Positions 1 through 10,440 of a DNA stretch of 64,000 bases are shown one piece after another. How positions within the stretch are numbered: position 1 is the first letter of the stretch; each line of letters begins with the position of its first letter. The DNA is taken from the NCBI GenBank assembly GCA_011109175.1, contig RDEW01000015.1:1088882-1152881 (forward strand), given 5' to 3'. The notes under the pieces were generated by a model that ran no database searches, had not been told where the DNA came from, and worked only from the letters and a program-made list of their open reading frames with translations. The translations under genes and the position numbers were made by a program. Origin of the DNA: Dicyema japonicum (Eukaryota; Dicyemida; Rhombozoa; Dicyemidae).

Positions 1-900
1 TACTTGGGGATTCAGAAGATATCACACGACGAAAAATATTGGCCACAATAGCACTTAAAAAATTACAATCCATTCTTATGAGAAAGAATCAAATTTCTAC
101 TAAGATGCGATTACGCCTATATATTGGATTTGTCCGACCAGTCCTCATGTACAACGCAGGGAAACATCAAAGAAAGAAGTACAATGATAATAATATTAAT
201 AACACCAGAGACCACGGTCATACAAACTAACTAATCACGTGATCCCAGCACGCTCTAGCAGGGAGCTCATCTTGGTCCGATGCTCCTCCCTCGGCCCCAC
301 ACAAGCACGTATCGGTCGAGTGACTGGACCTTCGCAGTCACGACGGCGAGTTCCATGGTTCACTCGTATCAAATCTTCAGGAGGCATTGGTGGCTGTAAC
401 TCTTCAGAAATCCAGCGTTCCGTGATTTTGGAGGCTCTTTTCCGGCTAGCCTCGATCTTCAAGACATTCGTCCAAGAGATGAGGAACATCAAAGATAGAC
501 ATGGAACAACTTGACTCGTTTCACAGAAGCCAACTAAGAAAACTCCTTGGATACTCTTGGCCAAAGAAAATCTCAAACAATAAATTATACAGACTGACTG
601 ATTGTGGACTAATAAGTTTGAACGTACTTGAAGCCCACTGGCGCCTTTTTGGACATATTTTATGGATGGGTGAGCAGACACCATGCAATGCCGCCGTGGA
701 AGAATTTTTCGGCCGAGTTTATCTCCTGCATTCAGAGGACGTCCAAGAAATTGTCATCCAAGGTCACTTGCAGAGGATTATGCAGTGGACAAATTCAGGA
801 GACAAGCACGACGACGAAATGGATAATGAAAACTAACGGAAAGGATAGTCGAAAAACATGGCACAAGCGAAACCATAGTGTTATCTGGTAATGTGGATGT
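1..900 (+). mobile_element. Non-LTR retrotransposon L-B, 3' part of RT region, interrupted
   Basis: The stretches 39-170 and 501-836 encode two halves of the C-terminal reverse-transcriptase region of the L-B family. The first half ends at a Tyr-Asn-Ala-Gly motif. The second starts with a Leu-Asp-Ser-x-His-Arg-x-x-Leu-Arg-x-Leu-Leu-Gly segment. Both match the better preserved copy at 9670-10030. The two halves are separated by a 301-bp L-A insertion (184-484) flanked by an 11-bp direct repeat. The reading frame is shifted between the halves, so this is a dead fragment. Confidence 0.75.
184..484 (-). mobile_element. L-A LINE 3' end nested in L-B
   Basis: A minus-strand 3' fragment of the L-A family that ends in an AAT-rich tail near 190-210. 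It encodes the last ~70 residues of the L-A polyprotein. It is closely similar to 63010-63330 (same strand) and to 38460-38760 (opposite strand). The repeat AACATCAAAGA occurs at 173-183 and again at 485-495, which marks a target-site duplication and shows that L-A inserted after L-B. Confidence 0.75.
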
Positions 901-939
901 GCTTTAATTAACTTTTTTAGAAGAAATACATATATTAAC

Positions 940-1030
940 AAAAAAATATTATTTATTAATTATGGGGGAGAGCGGCTGCTGACATTACGGAGTAAGCGTT
1001 TCCGCGGACAACTGCGATCCCATTAATAAA
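940..1030 (-). mobile_element. 3'-terminal fragment of PHD-RT LINE
   Basis: About 90 bp, beginning with an AT-rich TTATTAATT tail and then a GC-rich block (GGGGGAGAGCGGCTGCTGAC), nearly identical to the left end of the larger PHD-RT element at 13270-13325. Only the 3' terminus is present. Confidence 0.6.
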
Positions 1031-1094
1031 CTAACAAGATTTGTGTTATAATTGCTTGTTTTTTAGAGAATTTTTTATTAAAAATGATAAGGAC

Positions 1095-1320
1095 AAAACA
1101 TTAGTTAGCTGCCGCCCTCACTGCGTGGCTGTTTCCTCTCAGAATTGAAAGCGAAATTCGCTCAAACAGCCAGCGGCGTTCGCGGAGATCTCCATTATTA
1201 TTAAACCCAGGCTTACCATTGTAAGCCCAGCACAAACAGTCATAACTAACTAATCCAAGGAAGGAACCAAAGGGAGAACATCTGCTTGTGCCGACCAAAT
1301 CCATCTTCCAATACTTCATT
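1095..1320 (-). mobile_element. PHD-RT LINE C-terminal fragment
   Basis: The minus strand encodes a Leu-Phe-Glu-Arg-Ile-Ser-Leu-Ser-Ile-Leu-Arg-Gly-Asn-Ser block that recurs at 30407-30600, 44130-44310, 49290-49465 and 63535-63720. It corresponds to the conserved C-terminal block of a widespread invertebrate LINE lineage in which the usual form is Gln-Arg-Ile-Ser-Leu-Ala-Ile-Gln-Arg-Gly-Asn. The copy stops near 1320. Nothing recognisable lies between about 1320 and 1570. Confidence 0.6.
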
Positions 1321-1570
1321 ACAGGCTTCCGAAGAGAAGTGGAGAAGTAGGTCCGCCCTCTTCCATATTTGTCCCACGTCCTACCGTCGCAAACATCACT
1401 TCATTCTTTAGCGGAATAGTTTTCATAATGCAATCTTCATCAGAGGAGATCTCCATTGCATGAGGTGATCGCTTATTTTATTACGAGATTATTGAAAACC
1501 TTTGAACTTATTTAGAAATAAAAAACTGAATTGACAAACTAGTTTATTGAATAAAAGTAAAATGAAGATT

Positions 1571-2955
1571 CTATAAATTTTGAGTGACTCTGGCGGTGTG
1601 ATCAACTGAACAGGTTATCATGTTTACCTTACCAATAGGATCACTAAAAATAAATAGAAACAAAAAACCTAAAAATATAAAAATCAGTAATAGCATCATT
1701 ATGGGATTGAAGAATTTTACCAATACTTCCAGTCAATGCCATTATCATATAAACCTTACCACATGAAGTCGACACAAAGCACGTGTCATCAAAAATTAAT
1801 AGTTTAGTGAGACATATCTATATCACAACATTAATTATTACTTGTAAATCAATCTGATAACGGATTTTAGAATGAGTTATATCAAAACATGTAAAAACTC
1901 CAGAATTTAAAGCACAAATGAGTAACTCTAAATCATTTCTAGCAATTATCAATTCCAATTACATTCTGGCAAATTTAACTCCCTCGACAGAAGGATCCCC
2001 ATCTGTTTCAATTCTGTACTCGTTTTTTATCTTAAACTTTAGTGAATAAATACTTTGTCTGGAATTAGTAGTAATCTAACAATCCCAGACTGAAATCCAA
2101 CAGCTATAAGTTGTCCGTTACTATGCCAATCTAAACTTAAAACACCATCCTCTATATTTGTGAAAACTAACAACATACGGTGTGCTAAACTGGAATTAAA
2201 GGTCCAGCGAGCCATATAATTGATAGAAGCACAGTCTTTAGGATTTCCACTGAAATCCAAAACTACAACAGGTCCATCATCATATCCCATTACAAATCTT
2301 TCAATATCTTAAATACAAAAAATAAAAAACCAGACGAATAATAATATGGTAAGGCTATAGAAACACTACCACCCACACATGGAAGACAAGTAGTTTCCTG
2401 GCTTATCAAATTGATCAACCATACTATCCCGTCACTACATCCAGATAATATCTCCCTTCGATGAGGTACCCACATACACCACAAAGTCATAATTAAATTT
2501 TACAAGTAAAGTTTCAGAAACATTAAAGGAGTACAAAATAGATCCATTATCAACTCTCCATACTTGTATCTTCCCCAGCATGTCGGCGGTTAGCAATGCA
2601 TTTCCATTCTCATAAAATTCAGCGGAGACCACAGAATCAATGTGTCCTCAAATAACCATATGTAATTACCACCACATATAAATTTAACTGAACAGTCACA
2701 AATATTCCAAACAATTGCAGAATCATCGCCTGATCCAGTCACTGCAAGTCCAGCAGACAATAATAGTGCTAAGCAGTAAACTTCATCTAACAATGAATGA
2801 CTTATAATACTTGAGTGTCCGGAGAATTCACGATTATATTCACAATTTAATGATTCAACACTGTCTCCACCATTTGAAATGTATTCATCTTCGACAATCT
2901 CTAAATTATCAATGTCGATTTCATTGAAATCATATTCGTCACCAGAAGACATCAC
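1571..2955 (-). CDS. AAMP: AAMP-like WD40-repeat protein
   Basis: A WD40 propeller protein of the AAMP type (angio-associated migratory cell protein; in yeast Sqt1, a ribosome-assembly factor). After an acidic N-terminus (Asp/Glu-rich, residues ~4-28) the blades can be followed across seven introns. Blade motifs include Gly-Ser-Gly-Asp-Asp-Ser-Ala-Ile-Val-Trp and Gly-Cys-Ser-Asp-Gly-Ile-Val-Trp, and the C-terminus reads Ser-Val-Asp-His-Thr-Ala-Arg-Val. Removing introns of 23, 22, 23, 23, 24, 24 and 25 nt leaves 1221 nt, an exact 406 codons plus stop; the human protein has about 434. All introns are GT-AG except the second (2482-2503), which ends in TG. An AATAAA-type signal lies about 25 nt beyond the stop on the minus strand. 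Starting at 2955 gives the acidic leader typical of the family; the next Met codon is adjacent. Confidence 0.88.
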
Positions 2956-3049
2956 TTGACAAATTAAAATAAAATATTGACTAAAATTAAAATATTTAAT
3001 AAAGTTAAAAACAAAAATTATTTTTTGCTATGTGGTTCGCCAATTCTGA

Positions 3050-3420
3050 GAGCATGTTCCGAGGACGGCACCTAATGTTTCTCCTAAGGAAACCATTAAT
3101 CATTTACCTTCTGGGATACTCTTCCTGGCGATGCGCACTATAATCCTCAACTACCAAGAAAGAAGTGCAAGAGGTGGGCTACTGTCTTACAGTTAAGCAT
3201 CAATGGGACAAAATTTTAGAAATACACTCTCCTTTGTCGGAGCCGAAGATCTTTCTAAACTATGGATTTTGTATGACAAGAAAGTTTTCATTAAGATTAG
3301 ATATCTTATTTCACTATCCACATAATATGTGGACATGCTGGATTTGTCACCATCACATGTCATTTGTAATCTGATAGCTGTCATATTTTGTCGCGTCCCG
3401 CCCGGGTTACCCATCTAGTG
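3050..3420 (+). mobile_element. L-G type LINE tail fragment (decayed)
   Basis: The plus-strand frame from about 3091 reads Glu-Thr-Ile-Asn-His-Leu and then continues with a Leu-Trp-x-Leu-Tyr-Asp-Lys-Lys region and several stops. This resembles the zinc-knuckle plus endonuclease-like C-terminus of the L-G family (compare 5637-6062). It is heavily mutated; the assignment rests on motif order only. Confidence 0.4.
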
Positions 3421-3479
3421 CTGGTTACATTTCACCTGTCAATCGATATGTCACCTGTCGTTCAATCAATATTAATGGG

Positions 3480-4060
3480 TTTTTAATCAAAAATCAAAGA
3501 ATTTATTTTTTTAAAGTCTTTATTTTCATGACTCAACTCATGTTGACTATTTTCAATTCTCTTGATCCTGCCTTAATCTGTGATAAAAAATTAAATAAAC
3601 CTCTATTCGGTTGTTCGACAAAATTTAAGTAATTTTACTTGGCTCTTCATATGGAGATTCAAATCTGCTCAACTTTAGCGATTCCTTTAAAAACTCGTAT
3701 CTAAATTTATTCACTAAAAATACCTCATTTCCAGTAGAAAAATCATATTTTGATTGATGAATGTTCATTCTTTTGTTCATCCGCTTAAAATAGGATGAAC
3801 TTAGATTTGTTGGAGAAAAATTAAAATCAAAATGATCTGAATCTTAGTTTTCTAGCAGACTTTATACAATAAATACCTGAAACATCTGAAATATGTTCCA
3901 CGTCAACATCCTCAGATGATAATGTCTGCCTGGAATCGTTCATCAGGTCTATTGGCAGTCACATGGTATTTAGAATCGGAAATCTATTATATAAATTAAT
4001 TTTCTACTTTAAGTGGAGTAGAAAACTTGCAAATTGTGCACTCTTGACAATTCTTTCAAT
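3480..4060. other. AT-rich intergenic stretch, nothing recognised
   Basis: No coding frame, RNA gene or repeat that I can match elsewhere in the window. Confidence 0.5.
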
Positions 4061-4071
4061 AATTTTCTGTT

Positions 4072-4266
4072 TTATTGAAAATAGGAGTGCAAACACTCTT
4101 GCTGCAGTTTACATATCCTCGAATGACTATTTCTATGGATAGACTCCGCAATAGTTCGCATTTCAGACTCGTTATCCATGCAAACAACTAGCCTGTGTTT
4201 TTCAAATTTTTCGTCTTTGAGGAATAATCGACCATCAATGACAATAAATTTCTCGGATTTTTTCAT
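4072..4266 (-). pseudogene. Integrase H2C2 zinc-binding-like fragment
   Basis: The minus strand encodes ~64 residues: an Ile-Asp-Gly-Arg-Leu-Phe-Leu-Lys start, then Arg-Leu-Val-Val, then His-x-x-x-His, then Lys-Leu-Gln-x-Glu-Cys. This order resembles the N-terminal zinc-binding domain of gypsy/Ginger-type integrases, in which a short beta region is followed by a His-His-Cys-Cys cluster. Only the first part is visible, no catalytic core follows, and the match is weak. It could be chance. Confidence 0.3.
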
Positions 4267-4461
4267 TAATTTGTATTTCGGTTGTTTTGAATATAGATAG
4301 ATAGATAATTTTATTAACATAACAAGATGTCTGTACAGGATCACCATTTAGAATGCTCAGTATGGATTGATATTCTAATATTATTTGACAAAGCCTATTA
4401 TTATCATAGAGATAAACATTTATGGAGCACATGTTGAATATTTATGAATAACGGCAAAAGA

Positions 4462-5640
4462 TATTATATAATAACAATAACAACGATTTATTAACAAGAG
4501 TTAAGGAGTTTTCTGGAGGGTATTACATCTGAGTCCTACCATAAGGCTAGGACTCCACACCTGGACCCTTCCTCTTTTTTTATTAATTTTTCAGGACGTT
4601 TCTCCCAGCTTTATATACGTGTCCTGGATCTTTGATTTCCTGAAACCATTTATCTGATTTTCCACAATCCAGCTATCGGTTCTAATAGTTTGTTCTCGTC
4701 CTCGACAGTCTTTCAGTTTCTTGTTTAAGGAGAGCTTAATTGCAGCTCTCCTAGTCTTCTCTAGGAGGGATAAGATCTTCTCCCTCTTCGGAGAGAAGAA
4801 CCACTCCTCGCACCCATAAAGTAGGCTAGGGAGAATAACTCCCTTGAAGATGAACAGGTAGTGTCGCGGCTAACGTGTAACTTCCGTGTACATAGGAGCG
4901 ACTGAAAGGCTCTCTTCCTCTCCCCTTTGTGTCTCCATGTTCTCCTGCGTGTCTATAGTTGACCCCCATGTAGCGCAGACTGTGCATTGTTTACCCCATA
5001 GTGTGTATTCTTGTTTCAGGTGCTTTTTCACTTTGCTTATTCGGAGTGCGCAAGATTTTTTAGCAGAGAGCTTTAGCCCTCTCAAGTTGCACCAATGCTC
5101 AATCTGGTCAACATACTCCCGGATTCTTCCTTCAGATATAGAAGATTTTAGAAATGTGTTCACCACGATTTTGTCATTTGCATAATTAAGAAGACTAGTA
5201 TTAATATTCTTCGGACGTGGAAAGCTCGCCATGAATCTATTAAACAAAATAGGGCTCAATACTGAACCTTGTGGTACTCCTCTTGAATGATGTTGCATCA
5301 GATATATTTCCACACACCTTCCCAAAAGATTGTCTTTCCTGAAGATAATTTCTTAGCCAAACAAATAGGTATCTTGGAACACATGCTGATACATGCTGCT
5401 TTAATAACGCTTCATGGTATACAATGCTTTCTTTTGAGATATCAAGACATAATAAGTTTATTTGCCTCTTGGAATCTCTTGCTTTAATTAATTTCAGAAT
5501 TCAGTAGAAAGAAACAGTCTGCACAGCCTCTTCCGGGACGAAAACCCCACTGCTCCTGAATCAGAAAGTCATTCTCTTCTATATGTCTGCTTAGCCTTTT
5601 GAAAATGATACGTTCAATCACTTTGCGAAGAACATATTAA
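4462..5640 (-). mobile_element. LINE L-C, 5'-truncated, with 3' end
   Basis: Minus-strand non-LTR retrotransposon. From 5640 downward the frame shows Gly-Phe-Arg-Pro-Gly-like finger motifs, an Asp-Ile-Ser-Lys palm block, Gly-Val-Pro-Gln-Gly-Ser-Val-Leu-Ser-Pro, and a catalytic box that reads Tyr-Ala-Asn-Asp where Tyr-Ala-Asp-Asp is expected. A thumb and C-terminal region rich in Lys/Arg follows (about 4600-4860), then a 3' UTR with an AATAAA signal near 4480 and an AAT-rich tail at 4462-4480. Frames are broken near 4870, 5325 and 5600. The changed catalytic box and the frameshifts mark a dead copy of a CR1/jockey-like element. Confidence 0.75.
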
Positions 5641-8040
5641 GCTAATTGGTTGTCGGATCTCTCTTTGGCTTCCCTGGTTTTGGAATCATCCTCACAACTG
5701 CTCAGCTTTTCGCATTCCACCTGCTGTAGAATTTGGGAAGATGTTATTCCCACTTCGACCAAGATAATTTTGTTTCTCCTTTTATCAATAACGAACAGGT
5801 CTGGCTTGTTATGCTCAATAATTATGTCCGTTTTGATAAAAGTGTCAACTCTGATTTCAACTGAGTCATTCATTATAATGGATTGCACAGAATGAGTCTT
5901 CAGTTTCTTCTCGTTTTTGGAACCAAACTCTCTGCAAAAGTGGAAATGTAGACACCTCATGACTTCGTTATGTCTTCTTACATAATCCCCATGCAACATC
6001 TTTTCACACCTTGTGGTACAATGATCCACGGACTTCTTCCATTTTTTACAATGGCTGCACATTGAATTTTGTTATCCAAAGAACAGATTCCTATCTTGAA
6101 TAAGGCAGAATAAGGCTTCCGACCTTGGGAGTTATTCCATTTTATAAGCCAATGAGAGGAATGCTCTATATTCACATAATCCTCCAACAAATTCTTATAA
6201 ATAATGGAATGAAGACTCTTCAATCTTATTTGATTAATTAAACCTTCTTTTTGCATGTTCGATATCAATTTTATATCCAACTCAGTAGTGTCGCAAACAG
6301 AACACTTGTGCTCTATAAATTCTTCAATTAATGCCAAATGTGTTTTCTCCGAAATTTTGGCTTGAAGAATTGGGGCATTTCTACTGCAAACAGTACTTCT
6401 GAGTTTTAAATCATGAAAAAATCTATATAACATCTTCTCACTTATAAGAGAGATTGAGCATAGCCCTCTCCCAAGGCAATTTCTCGTTAAATAAAGCCTC
6501 TGCTTGCATGCAGGATTGAGATGGACTCGATGTTTAATCAATATGGTGCGGATAGCTGAGTCAATAATAATAATAATTATCAAAAGGATCAGTAGAAAAT
6601 CTCCCCCCGATCATACTTCTGAACTCGATAAGCAAGGTGCTGGCAAACATTTCACTAAGTCGGATAAAGGATGTGGCTGATCTATACCTATAACAAGTCA
6701 AAGTGGGTTCCGAGAAGGGAGGTCTACGACGGACATTGTATGGAGTCATAGATGACGCTGTGCAAGGCACCAAAGAATCAAGAGTGCAACGACCGTGTTG
6801 GGAATAGATCCCTCTTGAGCTTTCGACTCAATAAACAGACAGAAACTGATGATAATTATTTTATTATAGCTGAGTCAATCAATTCGTATTTCGCAGGTTC
6901 ACATTGATGAGTTTCTCATTCTCTGGTTTACTTGTGAAGAAATTATTTTTAACATTTCTGGCTTTTGAATTTCTCCGGAATGACCTTCCAATACACCGAG
7001 GTATCTATATCCATCCATTCCCTCTAACAACTAGGCTTCATCTGATAACAACAAGACATTTGTAGCGGACTTTTCTAGATTCCTTTCCAGCCCCACAGCA
7101 CTGAAGTACAAATTAACATCTTCCATCATCTTGACAATAACATCTTCACTAGTTGAAATGAGTTTTAAATCGCCAATAAATAAAAGATGATTAGTTGAGA
7201 ATGACGAGACAGACTGATCATCATGTAAAACGGAGACTTTAGGATATTTATATGTCAATAAACGGCTACGCGGGTCAAGCACTAGGACAAATAACATAGG
7301 GAATAAACTATTTTACTGCAAAATTCTCCTTTCAATCTGAATATCACGAATATATTCATTATTCAACACTAGTTTCACACTCCAATACATAATATGTAAT
7401 CTCACAACTTTAATAATCCAATCGGGAAATCTGGATTTTTCAAAGAATTTCTTTAAAAAATTGTGGTTAACCAAGTCAAATGGTTTTTTGACATCAATCC
7501 ATGCAGCACATAATCCACCTCCATTTATTAAGTGATTTATTGACTACTGCCTGTTCTCTAACACCCTGACATCTCCTCCTTCTTCCCATCTGGTTTTCAG
7601 AAAGAAGGCCAAACGCTTCCACATAATCCGCTAGCTTGGCATTGATGCATTGTCATAAGTTTATAGAGTGACGACATGCATGTAATTGGGCGTAGGTCCT
7701 TTGGCGACTGTAGCGCTTCGCATTTTGGGATCAAGTACGTAATTCCAGTAAAAAACCAGTTTCCAGGGACGTATTTCCCGTATACAATCCTAAGTATTTC
7801 GGTATAGATAAATTCATGCAGCGAGGTAAATTTCTTAAGGAAAAAATTGTAGATCCCATCACAACCTGGGGCCTTCCAATTCGGCAAATATTGAATCGTT
7901 TGTTCAAACACATTTTTTGAGAATTCAACAGACACATTTTCAACACCAGTCATTCTTTTTCCGATATTAAAACTTTCCGAATTTAGAGTCCTCCTTTTCC
8001 ACAATTCTTCCCAAAAGTCTGCACATTTTCATTATCAATA
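5637..8040 (-). mobile_element. LINE L-G with PD-(D/E)xK-like tail, interrupted
   Basis: Minus-strand element. From 8004 down, an RT N-terminal region contains Trp-Lys-Ala-Pro-Gly-Cys-Asp-Gly and Ile-Pro-Lys motifs. At 7031-7297 a palm block carries Phe-Ile-Gly-Asp-Leu-Lys-Leu where an Asp-Asp pair is normal. At 5978-6583 there is a linker region. At 5637-6062 the tail has a Cys-x2-Cys...His-x4-Cys zinc cluster and then Lys-Pro-Asp-Leu-Phe-Val-Ile-Asp-Lys...Val-Glu-Val, like the PD-(D/E)xK endonuclease fold attached to some LINEs. A 301-bp piece of L-B interrupts it (6566-6866) within a 13-bp duplication. Multiple frameshifts and the lost catalytic Asp make it inactive. Confidence 0.7.
6566..6866 (+). 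mobile_element. 301-bp L-B RT fragment inserted in L-G
   Basis: Nearly identical to 8935-9190 of the larger L-B copy: the part that encodes Ser-Gly-Phe-Arg-Glu-Gly-Arg-Ser-Thr-Thr-Asp through Asp-Ser-Ile-Asn-Arg-Gln. It is flanked by TAGCTGAGTCAAT at 6553-6565 and 6867-6879, a 13-bp target-site duplication. The right end is a short TAA/TTA-rich tail, so an internally ended L-B transcript may have been inserted. Confidence 0.75.
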
Positions 8041-8265
8041 AACGTAGTAACATTATTTGCCATAGGGGTTAGGTTTCTGTAGAATGATCTTCGATTTAAT
8101 TGTCATATTTAACATACATTCGAACGATAAAGAATATTTAAATTATTTTCCGGCATTTTTTTTAATTTCATTATGACAAGGATGTGTGCTCAAAGATGTT
8201 ATTGCCTTTTTTTAATTAATAGGGTTCGTTAATCATATCTTGAATACGAGACAATAATGAATGTT

Positions 8266-8328
8266 CTAACCCTAACCCAATCATAATACCTAACCCTAAT
8301 CTCTAACCGTAATCCCTAACCCTAATCC
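8266..8328. repeat. Degenerate telomere-like CCCTAA repeats
   Basis: About 63 bp made of CCCTAA-type hexamers and one-base variants (CTAACCCTAACCC, CCTAACCCTAA, TCTCTAACC, CCCTAACCCTAA). This is the complement of the TTAGGG animal telomere unit. It lies inside the window, so it is an interstitial or decayed telomeric tract. Confidence 0.7.
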
Positions 8329-8329
8329 G

Positions 8330-8930
8330 AAATGCATACAATAGCTTATGCCTGTATGGAAATAGTCATTCCGGAATCAACAAGCTAATAAAGAGTATTC
8401 ACACTCATATTTTTCCATCAAAAGAAATATTATTGAAACCGTTGTAAAAGATTGTTGAGTATGCATGTTTTCCATTCCTCTTAAATTATGAAATTAAGAC
8501 AACATTCACGGGAAATTATTACATCCCTATTAAAAGATGTGGAATGCCTAAAGGAGAATTCAAGGATGTTTGCGACTTTGCGGCTGCTGCGGACAAAGAA
8601 AGGACAAAACATCCTTCACATCAAAGACAAAGAGGAAAATTCCAGAAGAAAAAGCCGAATTAATTGCACGTTACTTGAAATGTTGCTGAATAAGAAATGA
8701 GGAATTTCCCCTTTCCAGGGAAAAGAGGGCTAAAATCCCAATCACAGTGGAAAAGTGAATCAGCTCTAAATAAACTGAAGAAACAAGAGTGCTGGGCCAG
8801 ACAACATAAGCCCTTAAAATATGGACCAAAAAACTTAGTGAACAATTGCAAAAACCTTAAATGACATCTTTGAAAATAATACCGACCTAGGACTTGGAAA
8901 TGGATTATTAATACCCATACAAAAACAAAA
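8330..8930. other. Stretch without recognised content
   Basis: A 70-codon plus-strand frame starts at 8488 (Lys/Arg-rich, no known motif) and a 92-codon frame lies on the other strand. I recognise neither, and neither shows intron-exon structure or similarity to another part of the window. Confidence 0.4.
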
Positions 8931-8940
8931 CAAATCAAAA

Positions 8941-10198
8941 GTATCAGTAGAAAATCTCCCCCCGATCATACTTCTGAACTTGATACGCAAGGTTCGGATA
9001 AAGGGTGTGGCTGATCTATACCTACCAACAAGTCAAAGTGGGTTCCGAGAAGGGAGGTCTACGACGGACATTGCATGGAGGCATAGATGCCGCTGTGCAA
9101 GGCACCAAAGAATCAAGAATGCAACGACCGTGTTGGAATAGATCCCTCTAGAGCTTTCAAGTCAATAAACAGACAGAAACTGATGAATGTGCTTAAGCAA
9201 ATATTGGACGAATCCTAGGTTAGGATAATCAGACTACTACTTGCGAACATAAGACTATCTCTGAGAACAGAAGGAACAACTTCTCGCAGTTTCAAAACAA
9301 CGATTGGGACACTCCAGGGTGATTCCCTCTCCCCTATGCTATTCAACATATATCTTGAATCTGTATTCCGCGATCTCCGTAAATGTTATATAGGAGACAT
9401 AAAAGAGACATCTTATGCGGATGATGTAGATTTCATATCACGGGACGCGACCGCACTCCAACACCTACTAGAAAATGCACCTGTGGAAATTAAGAAATGG
9501 TTTCTCTCAGCGTAAATGTTAAACAAAACCGAACTTACTGAAATCAAAGAGAAGACGATATTACTCCTGAAAATGGAGATGTACTAATAAGTTCGGCTAT
9601 CTATTAAGAGACGCTGAAGATGTACTAAGGAGGAAAACACTGGCAAATGCGGCAATGGCTAAACTGAGGAAAGGATGGCTAAGAGCCAAAGGACTTTGAA
9701 TTGACATCAGATGCAAGCTTTACAACGCCTTTGTGAAACCGATCCTACTGTACAACGCTGGGACCTGGGGAAGTTCCTTCAACAAACTATCGAAACTGGA
9801 TTCGTCTCATAGAAGACAACTAAGAAGCTTACTCGGAATGGAGTGGCCACGTAGAATATCAACCATTGGTATTTACAACAAGTGTATGTGTTTGTACATC
9901 AGCAAGGATGTGATAGATGCCCGGTGGAGGCTATTTAAACATGTATTAAGAATGAACCCGGATGCACCCGCTAACAAAGCGATGGAAGATTACTTTGACG
10001 GTTTGCGACAAACCCTTCCGCGGACGACCTAGATCGACACTTCTGACTGCCTTAAACAAAGATCTAAATCGTGTAAAAAAAATCTAAAGACGGGGGACGA
10101 CCTGGACGAATTGAGATCACTCGCATTCGACTGAGGAAGTGTTGCACATGCGAGGCTATAAACATTATGGCTTTCGTTAAAGTGCCTTAATAATAATA
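8941..10198 (+). mobile_element. LINE L-B, 5'-truncated, most complete 3' end
   Basis: Plus-strand RT element. Successive frames give Ser-Gly-Phe-Arg-Glu-Gly-Arg-Ser-Thr-Thr-Asp, a palm Asp-x-x-x-Ala-Phe-Asp-Ser-like block, Gly-Thr-Pro-Gln-Gly-Asp-Ser-Leu-Ser-Pro, and an intact Tyr-Ala-Asp-Asp box near 9415. A thumb region with Tyr-Asn-Ala-Gly-Thr-Trp-Gly (about 9750-9775) and a C-terminal Asp-Asp-Leu-Asp-Glu-Leu-Arg end follow. The 3' UTR GCTATAAACATTATGGCT... ends in TAATAATAATA at 10187-10198. That 3' end is shared with the SINEs at 33671, 38794, 45991, 57071 and 60628. At least three frameshifts or stops. Confidence 0.8.
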
Positions 10199-10440
10199 CA
10201 TGGTAAAGGATTATGGAACCCGTCAGAGATGTTTTATGAAGAACCAGCTGAAATTACTCATATTTTATAATCGCCTAGAGGTAAATATTAATAAAACGTG
10301 GCGTCATGTGGTCTACCAGTTATGAAAGTTCTGGAGGCGCTCAGGGTGCACATAATGCACCACGAAAAAGACCATTAGCTACCTCTCATCCAAAGAAGGA
10401 CTCTTCGGACGACGTCTCTTCTACTTCTTAATCCCCCTCG
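10199..10440. other. Spacer between LINE copies
   Basis: No feature recognised, except that 10400-10440 leads directly into the 5' part of L-H and may be its leader. Confidence 0.4.

Noticed and set aside
2290-2490. Separate 66-residue ORF on the minus strand
   Set aside because: It is an exon of the AAMP-like gene; the apparent Met lies inside the 22-nt intron.
3165-3374. 69-residue plus-strand ORF as a gene
   Set aside because: It overlaps a decayed LINE tail that reads in another frame; no independent support.
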